Translations under genes and position numbers: made by a program
Shown: positions 52,401 to 62,289 of the stretch, in pieces
Position numbering within the stretch: the first letter of the stretch is position 1
Layout: each line of letters opens with the position of its first letter
Notes under the pieces: generated by a model
Database searches by the model: none
What the model was told of the DNA's origin: nothing
The model's input: only the letters and a program-made list of their open reading frames with translations
From: Symsagittifera roscoffensis
Lineage: Eukaryota; Xenacoelomorpha; Acoela; Convolutidae
Assembly (NCBI RefSeq): GCF_963678635.1
Contig: NC_087062.1
Span: 35,490,052 to 35,554,051, forward strand
Reading direction: 5' to 3'
DNA length: 64,000 bases

Positions 52401-55195
52401 AGTAGACGGTGGGGACTCCACTGGAGACATCCAGGGACCAGACGACCTCGTCACTCTTCTTGTCCTCCAGGTTGGAGATGTAGAGTTTGGGATCCCACCT
52501 CTGCTGTGGAGGCAACTGGGCGAAGTCCTAATACAAATTCATAAAAATAGTAACATTAATAAGTATGGGCGAGTTGTTTCCAGGCATTAATGAAACGATT
52601 CACTAATTCACTTGATAAGTTTACAAAACACACCAATAAGTTTACTGCCTAAAAGAGCTTCATTGGACTTACAAGTCCGTTCACAGGTGCCTCGGAGCGG
52701 AAATTCATTTTGTAATTTTTTGATACTGGGTGAGAAATAAATTTTCAATATTTGAAATTAAATCATGTGACTACTTGGATTTCAATTTATGTTGCCTTTC
52801 GCCAAAAAAAATGAGAGAAGGAAAATTAACTACAAAAAAGACAAAAAAAAATCATGGATCTTACTTAACTAATAGAAAATATGATAACTAGCCAGTGGGG
52901 TCATGTTGGCGACACTTGGGTGAGTCCACCTCTGTCTGACTGCCACTTCAGCTATGAACTTTTGACTCTTTGTGTCAATGTCGCTTATCTTTACGAAGTC
53001 CAACTTGATGTACACTCGAGTGGGCTCCCCCTTCTGGGCCCCACCACCACCAACTCCCCCTACCTCGGTGGGAGGTTTCGTGTCTCCGACCTGTACGCAT
53101 GAAGTTAGCATTTATTATGATCTATTCTCTCAATATAGCAGACACAGCTCGACTTTTTAAATCAGACAAAATAAATTTCGAGCACCCTTGAAATCACAAA
53201 ATCAAGGTAAATTGTCAGAAACTTTTTGCTACGTTATAAAAGTATCAGTTGCATGAGCGTGGGCTTTTGTTTGGACCTGTTGGCTAAAAATATCGTTTTG
53301 CGCAGTTGTTGGAAAGTTGTGACCAAAAAGTTACGTTTTTGTTCAGTTCCCCATGAAACTAATATAGGTTGGCTGAAAACTTTAATGTTGTTTGGGTTCG
53401 GTGTAAAAGAGTGTTTCAAGATACTGCCAAAAGGAAGAGAGCCTTTTGGTTGATTAAAAGGTGGAAGTCCTGAAAGAGTACCACTTCTCAAAAAAAATCG
53501 TGTCCCGACTATAGAGCAATATTAGACACTTTACTAGTTGAAAAAGCTACGTGCACATTGATGTAATAAGTTGAAAAAACTATTTAACCTGTAGAATTAG
53601 GTCTCCGTTGGACCCCATATTCGACTGAGCGGGATGAGGGTGTTGACGTGTATTTGCAATGGGTACTTCTGTTCCTCCGTTGATGAAACCGTGTATTGTA
53701 TCTGCGTCTGGTTTGATCGACGGCGCTGAAGAAAAAAATGACAACTAGAGGAAATGGAATCGGTAGCGAATTTCAGCGCGCCAAGTTCAAGCGCAAAAAT
53801 ATATATTTTGGCAATACAGTTACAGCAAACTAGGAGAAATAAAAGAAAAGTAGGTGTAGATTTTGATTATCTTTTGAATCCCCATAGTGACAACACGGGA
53901 TCCATACCTGAAGGAAATCATAAAATATGGCGGAAATCAAGAGCGCCATTTAATGAGCAGAATAATTTTATGGGTCGTTTTATAGTCACCTTTGAATATT
54001 TCTGGCTAAAAATTCCAACTGCAAAATACTAGGAGTTTGATGTTGCTCAAAAACTTAACCGAAAAAAGAAGAGGCGGTTGCAGTGCAGATGGCACAGAAC
54101 TTTTTGATCACGTTATAATTGCAAAGAAAAGGTTTTTGGATTTTTTCTGTCAATTTTTTTTTTCGGAATGGTAAAGTTACAGCCGATCATTGAATAGAAA
54201 ATGGGCTTTTTATTGGGCTTTTTAATGAGCTATTTATGTTGTTCAACTAAAAAAAGACTAGTGGATATGAAAACAAGCATTCGGAGTGAGTAGAAAAAAA
54301 CTCGCTTCAGTTTTTCTCGATACTGAGAATTTTTTTGGAACCTGAGATGGCTACTAGGGTTTTAAACTTTAAAACGATACCACACTTAACTCACTACGAG
54401 TTTTCTCACAGGTGCCAAAAGCCGGGCAGAAAATCTACCCTAAGCCATAGTTCCTTGTCGCCATAAATCATTACCTAACTTCTACTCGGACACTTGGCAT
54501 ATATTTGTTCTTAGTCAGACCAAACAGGCCCGGATGACCTTGAAATATTACTGTACTTCAAGCTCAAGGAACAAATGTTTCTATTTTGTCTATTTTGGCA
54601 ACAATTTGTATCAAAAATGCAGTTTGATGTTGAAGTTCTGCTTAGTGCATGTTGTTGGAGAAACTTTCTAATTTTAGCATGCTTACCTGGAGCGCAGTGT
54701 TATGCTAGGAAATAATGAGACTGCAATTGAGGAAGGAAGCTCTAGGCAACCGTTTGTTATCAATTTATTATAGCGACAAAAAATTGTAGGTTGCTTTTAT
54801 ATTTTTATAAAGCGGAAAACAAATTGGAATCAAATGAATTTAAATGGCAAGATTTGTGCTTCAATTATCTAGAGGCCATTAAAGTCGAGAAGAAAATAAA
54901 AATTATTGAATACCGCATGAAGCTTTTGTAGTCAGAAAATGCTGAAACAATTATCATTTATTTTCCACAAGCACTTCTAGTGTCAAAGATAATAAATTGT
55001 TTTTATCCATCTCGATAAACATTCATATTGAAGATTTGAATCAAACAAAAAAAAAAACCACAAAAGTTATGATAAAACTCAGGTTTTGTCTATCTTGGAT
55101 TGATTGATCAATCGAAGTGAACTTTATTTGGTAGAGATTAATAAAAAGCAACATTATAGAAATAGGTTTTTTCAGCTTAAGTCACCTTTGAGCAT
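46442..55195 (-). CDS. Pentameric ligand-gated ion channel subunit lacking the Cys-loop cysteines (spliced, ten coding exons proposed)
   Basis: Exons on the minus strand: 55195-55186, 53725-53589, 53090-52889, 52725-52673, 52527-52333, 52048-51917, 50310-50194, 49492-49337, 47327-47148, 47074-47027 and 46495-46442. That is eleven pieces, of which the first (10 bases) is the least certain. All junctions keep phase and use GT-AG; the product is about 427 residues. An extracellular beta-sandwich (RVYIKLDFVKISDIDTKSQK, SLDVSSGVPTVYLFRRLKGT) leads to MDFPNDVQDI, where other receptors have FPxDxQxC. Four membrane segments follow: FFITGLSFTGFCI, GGTLTLLLTSVAF (M2), YVLAGVSYLSG and CLLIGLGIAQGLWQTMYMFVF. 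The last is followed by a charged tail. Such channels open in response to a transmitter, protons or other ligand at the cell surface; the ligand here is unknown. No signal peptide was found. Confidence 0.85.
46838..46931. mobile_element. Short internally deleted hAT MITE copy
   Basis: caggggcggattaaaggg at the left end and gagaaaatagtagatccca at the right end, with only about 60 bp between. It lies in the last intron or flank of the channel gene. Confidence 0.6.
47027..47074 (-). CDS. Channel exon: post-M4 tail
   Basis: Sixteen codons, TFRKKQETLRAEHAYL, between a tttttgcag acceptor and a GTAAGA donor. Confidence 0.75.
47148..47327 (-). CDS. Channel exon: M3 to M4
   Basis: Sixty codons, DTYVLAGVSYL through FVFYWT, phase 0, with a tgttttag acceptor and a GTAAGT donor. 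The M3-M4 loop (WKNDEDTAKT) is very short, as in the proton-gated/invertebrate orphan branch rather than nicotinic receptors. Confidence 0.85.
47490..47670. mobile_element. hAT MITE fragment, inverted
   Basis: caaaggcggatctagaattt, then ctcgaggggcgcgaatttt and a ttaggtcgaccaaattga box: the reverse complement of the right half of the 45560-45991 element. Confidence 0.7.
48280..48450 (+). repeat. Dispersed repeat shared with 6830-6960
   Basis: A run of about 20 G residues, then acacaaaatgaggtacccc, gaataatcatcggcatggg and tcaaatgaaaaatcata, which pair with the reverse complement of 6830-6960. It lies in the intron between channel exons 49337 and 47327. Confidence 0.5.
49337..49492 (-). CDS. 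Channel exon: end of M1 and pore-lining M2
   Basis: Fifty-two codons, FFITGLSFTGFCIDPIDVKF then RIGGTLTLLLTSVAFKIAVS and NTLPTISYLTKL. The 9' leucine of M2 is present (TLLLT). The position before the pore-base Arg is Phe, neither the Glu of cation channels nor the Ala of anion channels. Confidence 0.9.
49940..50106. mobile_element. Degenerate hAT MITE fragment
   Basis: A gcgttttttcggcgagcgc box (matching gcgcgccgaaaaaacgcg of the complete copy, inverted) and an end reading aacccctaaatccgctactgc. Confidence 0.5.
50194..50310 (-). CDS. Channel exon: pre-M1 and start of M1
   Basis: Thirty-nine codons, LKHNVILSRQSQ to FFVYNAYLVM, with acceptor tttgtgtgcag and donor GTGAGC. Confidence 0.85.
51456..51848. 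mobile_element. Diverged full-length hAT MITE copy in a channel intron
   Basis: Left end caggtgtggatttagagg, internal tgcctttggcgccaatgc and gcgcgccaaaaaatgc, right end aaatccaagatccgcccctg. The target duplication is no longer visible. Confidence 0.7.
51917..52048 (-). CDS. Channel exon: last extracellular strands
   Basis: Forty-four codons, DISVTFISEKPSSEVLLC to EWHLYQHVK, phase 0, donor GTAAGT. The single Cys is not in the Cys-loop position. Confidence 0.85.
52333..52527 (-). CDS. Channel exon: central beta-sandwich
   Basis: Sixty-five codons, DFAQLPPQQRWDPKLYISNL to MDFPNDVQ, including the WDP box conserved in this superfamily (WxPD/E-like loop A region). Confidence 0.9.
52673..52725 (-). 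CDS. Channel small exon (53 bp)
   Basis: Acceptor cacccag, then completion of a split codon and SKNYKMNFRSEAPVNGL, then a GTAAGT donor. It is needed to keep phase between its neighbours, which supports it strongly. Confidence 0.8.
52889..53090 (-). CDS. Channel exon: first beta-strands
   Basis: VGDTKPPTEVGG to HPSVANMTPLA, ending one base into a codon. Contains a Gly-rich insert (GGVGGGG) followed by RVYIKLDFVKISDIDTKSQK. Confidence 0.85.
53589..53725 (-). CDS. Channel exon: N-terminal extension
   Basis: Two bases finishing a codon, then PSIKPDADTIHGFINGG and NMGSNGDLILQ, with a ttcttcag acceptor and a GTTAAA donor (weak). No known domain; polar and Pro/His-containing. Confidence 0.6.
53726..55185. 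other. First intron of the channel model, no other gene
   Basis: AT-rich with no recognised coding sequence. If the proposed start exon is wrong, another small coding exon could lie here. Confidence 0.4.
55186..55195 (-). CDS. Possible start exon of the channel (10 bases)
   Basis: ATG CTC AAA G before a GTGACT donor gives M-L-K-A in the right phase for the next exon, with a stop in frame upstream. The overlapping 62-codon frame at 55365-55177 is hydrophobic and signal-like but is out of phase for this join. An upstream exon elsewhere is possible. Confidence 0.3.
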
Positions 55196-56254
55196 GGTCG
55201 CTTGGTACTACTGCCATCGCTCAAACCAATTATAATCGTTAGAAGAATTGATTGAAAAAACAATTTCCTAGATGTGGCAGAAAAATAGTAAAGAAATAAG
55301 ATTTCAACAAAACGGAAAATTAAAACGGAGAATTGGATGGTTTTGAAAAATGTAGGTGAGTGCATTTTTCAATGCCATTTTTTCATTCTGTGTCATGTGT
55401 ATATAAATAGTGGAATACCATACTTACATACAGTTAAACACGATCTGTCATTTTTTCAGTTTTTATGACTTCAATAGTGGCATTTTTGTTAGTAAACTGA
55501 GCCATAAAACAGAACAACAGTGGATTAAAATATCCAGTGCTCCAATTTTCTGCGGACTTAATTCTCTGTTTCTGAATAAAACTAGAAAAGCAGCGGAGAA
55601 AAGACAAAATGAATATTTTTTTAAGATGAGGCCTAAAAAACCAGGATGTATCAACGGTTCAATTTGCCCTAAATTAACAACGGAAAGCAGAGAGGAGCTG
55701 TGCATGTCGCTTGTTAATGAAGCATCAAAGCAGCCGAGTAATTAGGGGGATATTAGTGGGGTCAGACGCTTGACTGATCTTCAGGAATTTCACTTCCACA
55801 TCACGCAAAGGTCCCAACCTTTGATACTGCTTATGGGCCCACGTGAACAACCCCTCCCCCCTCCATCCTAAAATAACCATATGAGCACACGAAAATAACC
55901 ATAAAAATTGTGAATTTTGATCGACTGAAAAAACGCTTCTCTCCATGTGAAATATCTCCCCTCTAAAAAGGGAGGTTGTTCACTTGGTCCGCTTCAAGTC
56001 ATCGATTTTCGATGAACTGACACTGGATTTTTTGTACGGGCGCAAAAGAAGGCAATCAATTTCAATTGAGAGGCGTCATGACAAATATTTTAGCCGATAT
56101 TTACTCCTTTTTAATAATAAAACTTGGACGATGACAAATCTGATGATTATAGAAAAAAAGATTTGTGTGCATCTAACAAAAAATTATGTGGCACACATCC
56201 TTCCTTCAGATATTCGACCTTCCCCCTTCAACGTAGAGTGGTCAAAATTTACAA
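55196..56254. other. Intergenic, no supported gene
   Basis: Frames at 55410-55745 and 55984-56307 lack recognisable motifs. The stretch around 55740-55990 is less AT-rich but not recognised. Confidence 0.4.
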
Positions 56255-57460
56255 ACTGCACAAAACAAAAAAAAAGAACAGAGCGAAAAGTTGGTATCTA
56301 CAATTGAGGTTGGTGTGTACAAATAAGTACAAATGGGTGAACTTTATAGAACTTACTTAATCTGCACTAAACATACAAAGAAATTAAATTAAATTTACAG
56401 TACCGAATGTACACTTAAAGGTACATATAAATGAAACGATGGGGCAATGTAAAAGGCAAAAACCTATTAAAAAATATATTAAAATAGTCAACAAATGAAG
56501 TTTAATAAGTTCGTGGAAGTTTTAGTTATAAGATACCTCGAATTTGTCTAAGGGTTGTCGCAAGTGTTGGTCTATAGTCGATGACACTTCGCTCCGGAAG
56601 TCCTCTGTTCTGTGCCAATACTTTAAAGCGTCGAGAATTTCCCATTGGGAGACTTCCACGAAGTTGGCGTCATGGATATTAACTTAGCGACCCCCATTGC
56701 GGTTGAATAAGAAGATCAAGTAAGGGTTGTTTCGGCGGCCATCGTCTGTCTTTGAGGAGAGATAGTGAGGGGGTAAAAAAGTCGAAAGGTGACCAGCAGG
56801 AGAAGGCAGGGGCGTCACATAATTGATCTCAGGTCTGTGTAATTATCACGTATCGGCGCTCCTCGTAAAACTGTGGGGGTCCCACATTTTTTCTCGGTCT
56901 GGCTGATGGTCTCGTCTGAGTGACGAGAGGGGGGTCTCCTCTGGTGTGCTGTCCAGCACTATTGGTTCTGTTGCTGAACCAGATGTTGATGGTCCTGGTA
57001 GTCTGCTACGCTCTTCATATTCTGGGAGTGGGGTCTTTTGATCACCTGTAACACTCAAACAAACGTTATTGTCTGTTTCTTGGCTAATTGTAGCATCGTT
57101 GTTCGAAACATCCTCGAAGTACTCATCGATCAAGCCGTCCCAAGAATTTAAATTTAGAGAAGATGAGGAGGTCGATTTCGGTGGTGATTCCGGAATGACA
57201 TTTATTTCTGTCGGTGACTGCGTGTTTCCATGTGTCGGCGTCTGGTTCCCAAAGGTCGTCCTCTTCTGAGAGTTTTCCCGGATTGTCTTCTATCAGTACA
57301 CCTTGATTGTGGTTTAAAAAGGATTTTAGAAGGGCCCGGAAGTATTTTTCCTCTGATGGCTACATCCGACCAACGTAAAATTTGTCCATTTTACAAAGTA
57401 ACCATGTGTCAATGATCGCCTCTCTGACGGGATTAAAAAACAGGTCTCCATTTTTTCGAG
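56255..57460. repeat. 1206-bp tandem duplication, unit 1
   Basis: It starts actgcacaaaacaaaa and ends ctccattttttcga; the next unit begins immediately. It contains the tail of the degenerate Ty3 pol on the minus strand. Confidence 0.9.
56846..57133 (-). pseudogene. Pol tail fragment (95 codons), unit 1
   Basis: MIDEYFEDVSNNDATISQET and onward, polar and acidic. Another frame of the same stretch reads PSARPRKNVGPPQFYEERRY, which resembles the RPPQFYE-type tails of Ty3 pol proteins, so the true frame shifts here. Confidence 0.5.
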
Positions 57461-58666
57461 ACTGCACAAAACAAAAAAAAAGAACAGAGCGAAAAGTTGG
57501 TATCTACAATTGAGGTTGGTGTGTACAAATAAGTACAAATGGGTGAACTTTATAGAACTTACTTAATCTGCACTAAACATACAAAGAAATTAAATTAAAT
57601 TTACAGTACCGAATGTACACTTAAAGGTACATATAAATGAAACGATGGGGCAATGTAAAAGGCAAAAACCTATTAAAAAATATATTAAAATAGTCAACAA
57701 ATGAAGTTTAATAAGTTCGTGGAAGTTTTAGTTATAAGATACCTCGAATTTGTCTAAGGGTTGTCGCAAGTGTTGGTCTATAGTCGATGACACTTCGCTC
57801 CGGAAGTCCTCTGTTCTGTGCCAATACTTTAAAGCGTCGAGAATTTCCCATTGGGAGACTTCCACGAAGTTGGCGTCATGGATATTAACTTAGCGACCCC
57901 CATTGCGGTTGAATAAGAAGATCAAGTAAGGGTTGTTTCGGCGGCCATCGTCTGTCTTTGAGGAGAGATAGTGAGGGGGTAAGAAAGTCGAAAGGTGACC
58001 AGCAGGAGAAGGCAGGGGCGTCACATAATTGATCTCAGGTCTGTGTAATTATCACGTATCGGCGCTCCTCGTAAAACTGTGGGGGTCCCACATTTTTTCT
58101 CGGTCTGGCTGATGGTCTCGTCTGAGTGACGAGAGGGGGGTCTCCTCTGGTGTGCTGTCCAGCACTATTGGTTCTGTTGCTGAACCAGATGTTGATGGTC
58201 CTGGTAGTCTGCTACGCTCTTCATATTCTGGGAGTGGGGTCTTTTGATCACCTGTAACACTCAAACAAACGTTATTGTCTGTTTCTTGGCTAATTGTAGC
58301 GTCGTTGTTCGAAACATCCTCGAAGTACTCATCGATCAAGCCGTCCCAAGAATTTAAATTTAGAGAAGATGAGGAGGTCGATTTCGGTGGTGATTCCGGA
58401 ATGACATTTATTTCTGTCGGTGACTGCGTGTTTCTATGTGTCGGCGGCTGGTTCCCAAAGGTCGTCCTCTTCTGAGAGTTTTCCCGGATTGTCTTCTATC
58501 AGTACACCTTGATTGTGGTTTAAAAAGGATTTTAGAAGGGCCCGGAAGTATTTTTCCTCTGATGGCTACATCCGACCAACGTAAAATTTGTCCATTTTAC
58601 AAAGTAACCATGAGTCAATGATCGCCTCTCTGACGGGATTAAAAAACAGGTCTCCATTTTTTCGAT
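57461..58666. repeat. 1206-bp tandem duplication, unit 2
   Basis: Repeats 56255-57460 at an exact offset of 1206 bp with only a handful of substitutions (for example tagcatcg/tagcgtcg near 57092/58298). It encodes the identical 95-codon minus-strand frame at 58339-58052. Either a recent duplication or an assembly/haplotype artefact. Confidence 0.9.
58052..58339 (-). pseudogene. Pol tail fragment (95 codons), unit 2
   Basis: Identical protein to 57133-56846 through the 1206-bp duplication. Confidence 0.5.
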
Positions 58667-58929
58667 TGGTGTTTTTCTAAAAAGATTACCTCCGATGGTC
58701 ACTTTCATAAGTGAAGGTCGTCTGCGTTGGGTGATAGGAATCGGTGTCGTCCGGTTTTCGGGAAAAATTTTGGCCGGCGGAATTTTAGATTCCGAGTCTG
58801 ATGAAGCATCCATGTCTGCATCTTCGTAGCCGTTTTCTGCTCCATCGTGTAACTCCCAGTTCCTGGCCGACGGTCCGACATGATCAGTTTTCTTTGATCT
58901 AAACGATTATAAATAGAGATAAGTTTTTT

Positions 58930-59480
58930 TTAATCTGGTGTTAGCAGTGCTGTTGAAGTGTTTTTTGAACGAAAGTACATCCGATGTACAGTTGTTTGGT
59001 AATCCGTAGGTTCCAAATAATTTTTGCGATTGAAGAATTTAAAATCAACTTAGGTAATTCGTCAGACATGGCAAGGATTTTGGATTTTACAGTATATAAA
59101 AGTCTCTCGACAAGTCCATTTGATCTATGATCACCTACTGTACAATAAATAGTTTATATTTTTAACTTTTCCCAAAAAGATTTAAAATTGTGTGATAAAA
59201 GGCATGACCCGAGGTCGACTTTGATTTTTCTTGGAAAAGCCGTTAGGATGGCAAAAATTGTTCAAGAAGGCGATAACTTAATTTAGTTAGACGATGTATT
59301 GCTTACTACCTTTGCAAACGGAAATTTGGTAAAATGTTCTATGCAGTGTAGAATGTATTTTTTTGATCCCCAAAAAGCGTCCAAAGGAACGGCAAAATCT
59401 AAAATTATCTCTTCGTTGGCAAATGCTAAGGCACGAAGTTTGCTCACGTGATCTGATCTCAACAAAAATTTAGGTAATTA
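58930..59480 (-). pseudogene. Integrase core of the second Ty3 element
   Basis: LDFAVPLDAFWGSKKYILHC then IEHFTKFPFAKVVSN (59465-59283) is the first catalytic-Asp region. DHRSNGLVERLLYTVKSKIL near 59130-59070 is the catalytic-Glu region. The middle part is frameshifted. Confidence 0.8.
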
Positions 59481-60449
59481 CCGGCTTTCAAACGCTGCAT
59501 GCAAGACTTACCATGAGTGTATATTTCTCTGTGAATATGCGGCCACCAGATTTATTCGGCCTAGAATTCGGCCAAACTGGCCTCGGTGGGACTCGTGCAA
59601 CATAGAGCAGAAGACCCCTCGTGCCGCTGCTGGCTTTATTAACAAGCTTGTTGTCCAGACAGAGAAGTTCGTCTCTAGTATGCAGGTCCTTCTCATACGT
59701 TTTCATATAAGATCCATGAGTTCCCAGTGGGCGTCCGAAGTTCAGTTTTGTGATTGAAACCCAGAAAATTTTGTCGTCCTTGGTCATAAATTGTAAGGAC
59801 TACTTTGCTTTATACCGTTTTAGTAATGCCGCAGGATCGTTATTGAATAGATCATCTTTGATTTTTAAAGCAATTTTTTGTTCCTATGGGACAATTACTA
59901 AGTAATCAGATAATATAGAGAATGGTGTACCCGCGGTATTTAGTTTTTGTCGGATAACATTTTCGCTAAGCATTATGAAATATAACAGGGCCTTATCCGT
60001 AAATGAGATGCTTTTATAATTGAATTTGGAGTTATCTATCGGAATGCAAAATGATGAGCAAACTTCTGACGTGACGTGCATTACAAGAAATGGTAGCAGC
60101 AATAAGTTTAATTTCAAAAGAAGCTAAAGAGCTATCGGTAAAATTTTGCACAATCACGTCGCTTGAATTAATCGTTCCGACAGGAGATTAGTATTTACAA
60201 TTGCATATACAGCGACCGACGGTCGATCTACATCAACTCTGCTCACCGGAATAAAATTGGATGGATTCGTTGAAAACGTACAAATTTTTTTCAAAAGAAG
60301 CCACGACAAATTTTACCTCGTAGTGGGAAGGGGGTAAGGCTTTGCCTGAGTGTAATCTAGATTAAACGTCGGTAAATCCCATAATATTACCTGGAAGATT
60401 GGAAATTTCAAAATTAATTGGTAAAAACCTGTTCGCTCAACGGGTTAAT

Positions 60450-61600
60450 CTGCTATGCATACTTTTTTTGCTGTGGTTTAATGAAAGTGCTGAAAGAGCT
60501 CCTTGTGGTCCGTAACAATTTCAAAACGTGATCCATATAAAAAAATTCTGAAGTCCTTACATGCCCAGACTACACCTAACAGTTTTTGTTTCTTGGTTAA
60601 GTATTTTATTTCGTGTTTATTTAAAAAATCTCGAGGCAAACGTAATAGTTTTCCACTCTCCCCCTTGGAATTGTTTGAGTGTGGCTCCTAGGTCGTTATG
60701 TGAGGCATCCGTTTTTAATCTTGTTCTTTCATTGATGTCGAAACGAATATTCTCGGAAATATTTCCGATTTCAGATTTTATTTTTTTTTGAATTCAATAG
60801 AACGAATGTTATCCCATTGGAACACTGACTTTTCGTTAAGTAACGGATGTAATAGAGAAATTAGGAGGGGAAAGTTTTGCACAAGTTTTATTTACTGATT
60901 GATCGAACCAGAGAATGAACGAAGTTCGGTCAAGTTTTTCGGGGTTGGGAGGTTTTTTATTGCAACGGCTTTTCCGACCAAAAGTTTTTTCCAACTTCTG
61001 AAACTTCAAATCCTAGCCATTCTATCTCTTTTTGGAAAAAAGCGCATTCCTCCATTTCACTGCCATGTTGATTTTGTCTAAGGTTTTCAGTATTCTTTGT
61101 ACGATTGTTTTATGTTCTTCAATAGTTCCCTTAGAAATCACTAAATGTCATCTATTTAACAATTTGTGAATGGAATTTCTTTGCAAAGTGAGATCATGCC
61201 TCTTTGAAACTCTTTGGGCATATCACCAAGTCCGTAAAATTATGTTAAAAGTATGTATGTCCCAGTAGTGTCTTCTCGTACCTTACTAAAATTGCACTGT
61301 TTGCTTGTCCTTTTGCATCACTTGGAGTTGACTATAAGCGTTCTATAGATCGAAATTACTAAGCCAGATCTACCCATCGTTCTTCTCTGACAGTTGTAAA
61401 GCTACGTTATCAATCAATTCGTGGATATTGGTTGGGCGTCTGTCAATTTTTTTGCAAAATTCTGATCATTCAGTAGTTTTAAATCTGAAAAGAGTCTAAT
61501 TGAACCGTCTTTCTTCTGGTTATAACGGTTGAGCAATCCTCAGTTGGTATCTTGCCGATTCTATTGAACAGGTTTTTTGTGCTCGCAAAAAAAAATTCCT
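60450..61600 (-). pseudogene. Reverse transcriptase and RNase H of the second Ty3 element
   Basis: Minus-strand fragments KKDGSIRLFSDLKLLND and WLSNFDL-NAYSQLQVMQKDK (about 61540-61290) are reverse transcriptase blocks. FVISKGTIEEHKTIVQRILK then TLDKINMAVK (about 61150-61060) is the end of the palm. Several stops are present and the catalytic Asp pair is not clearly preserved. Confidence 0.75.
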
Positions 61601-62289
61601 TTGTCAAGAACTTGAAGTTATTTCACTTACTCTTCCCCGATGGGTCACTGATTGTACAGATCCGCACTGGAGACTTCTTCTGTTTCACGTCTTTTCCATA
61701 CTTTGGGGGGTTGTCAATGCTCAGGATATTTTTTATAGTCTTTCCGTAATAAAAAAAGGGGTCTCTTCACATATCCCCCGTTGGAATGAGTTCGAACTAC
61801 TATTTTATCCAAAATACTACTGTGCTGTCTGTGAAACCGCAGTACAACTGTTTTGTACGTTTATCTACAGGGTGTATCTTCAAGTTGGTGTTTCCTACCT
61901 TCAACTCATGTAGAACATTCTGTTTTAAAAAAACTCACTGGACTGGCCGAATGTACAGGTACGTTCATATTCACAATCATTTCCCACCCGAGTCCTATAT
62001 TTAATAATTTAATCGTTTTCGTTCCGTTTTGGTCGTAAGTTTCCTCACATTCAATCCTGAGTAGTAGTCGTCCTTACTTTGACCGTTTTCGTTCCAGGCG
62101 TTAATTATTCAACAAGTTTCCTGGTTTTTGCTCCAGGAATTTTCCGAATGGACATATTTAAAATTTTCGGTTTTGACAGATTCGTTTAAAATACTTACAT
62201 TTGGTCTTTTAATCTTCGTCTTTGCATAACTTTGCGAAACACCTTTCATAGTTACAGTTTTTTCAAATGATATCTCTGGCTGGAGAGAC

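Noticed and set aside
55177-55365. Hydrophobic 62-codon frame as the channel signal-peptide exon
   Set aside because: It ends at a usable donor but in phase 0, while the next exon needs one carried base, so the join would shift the frame.
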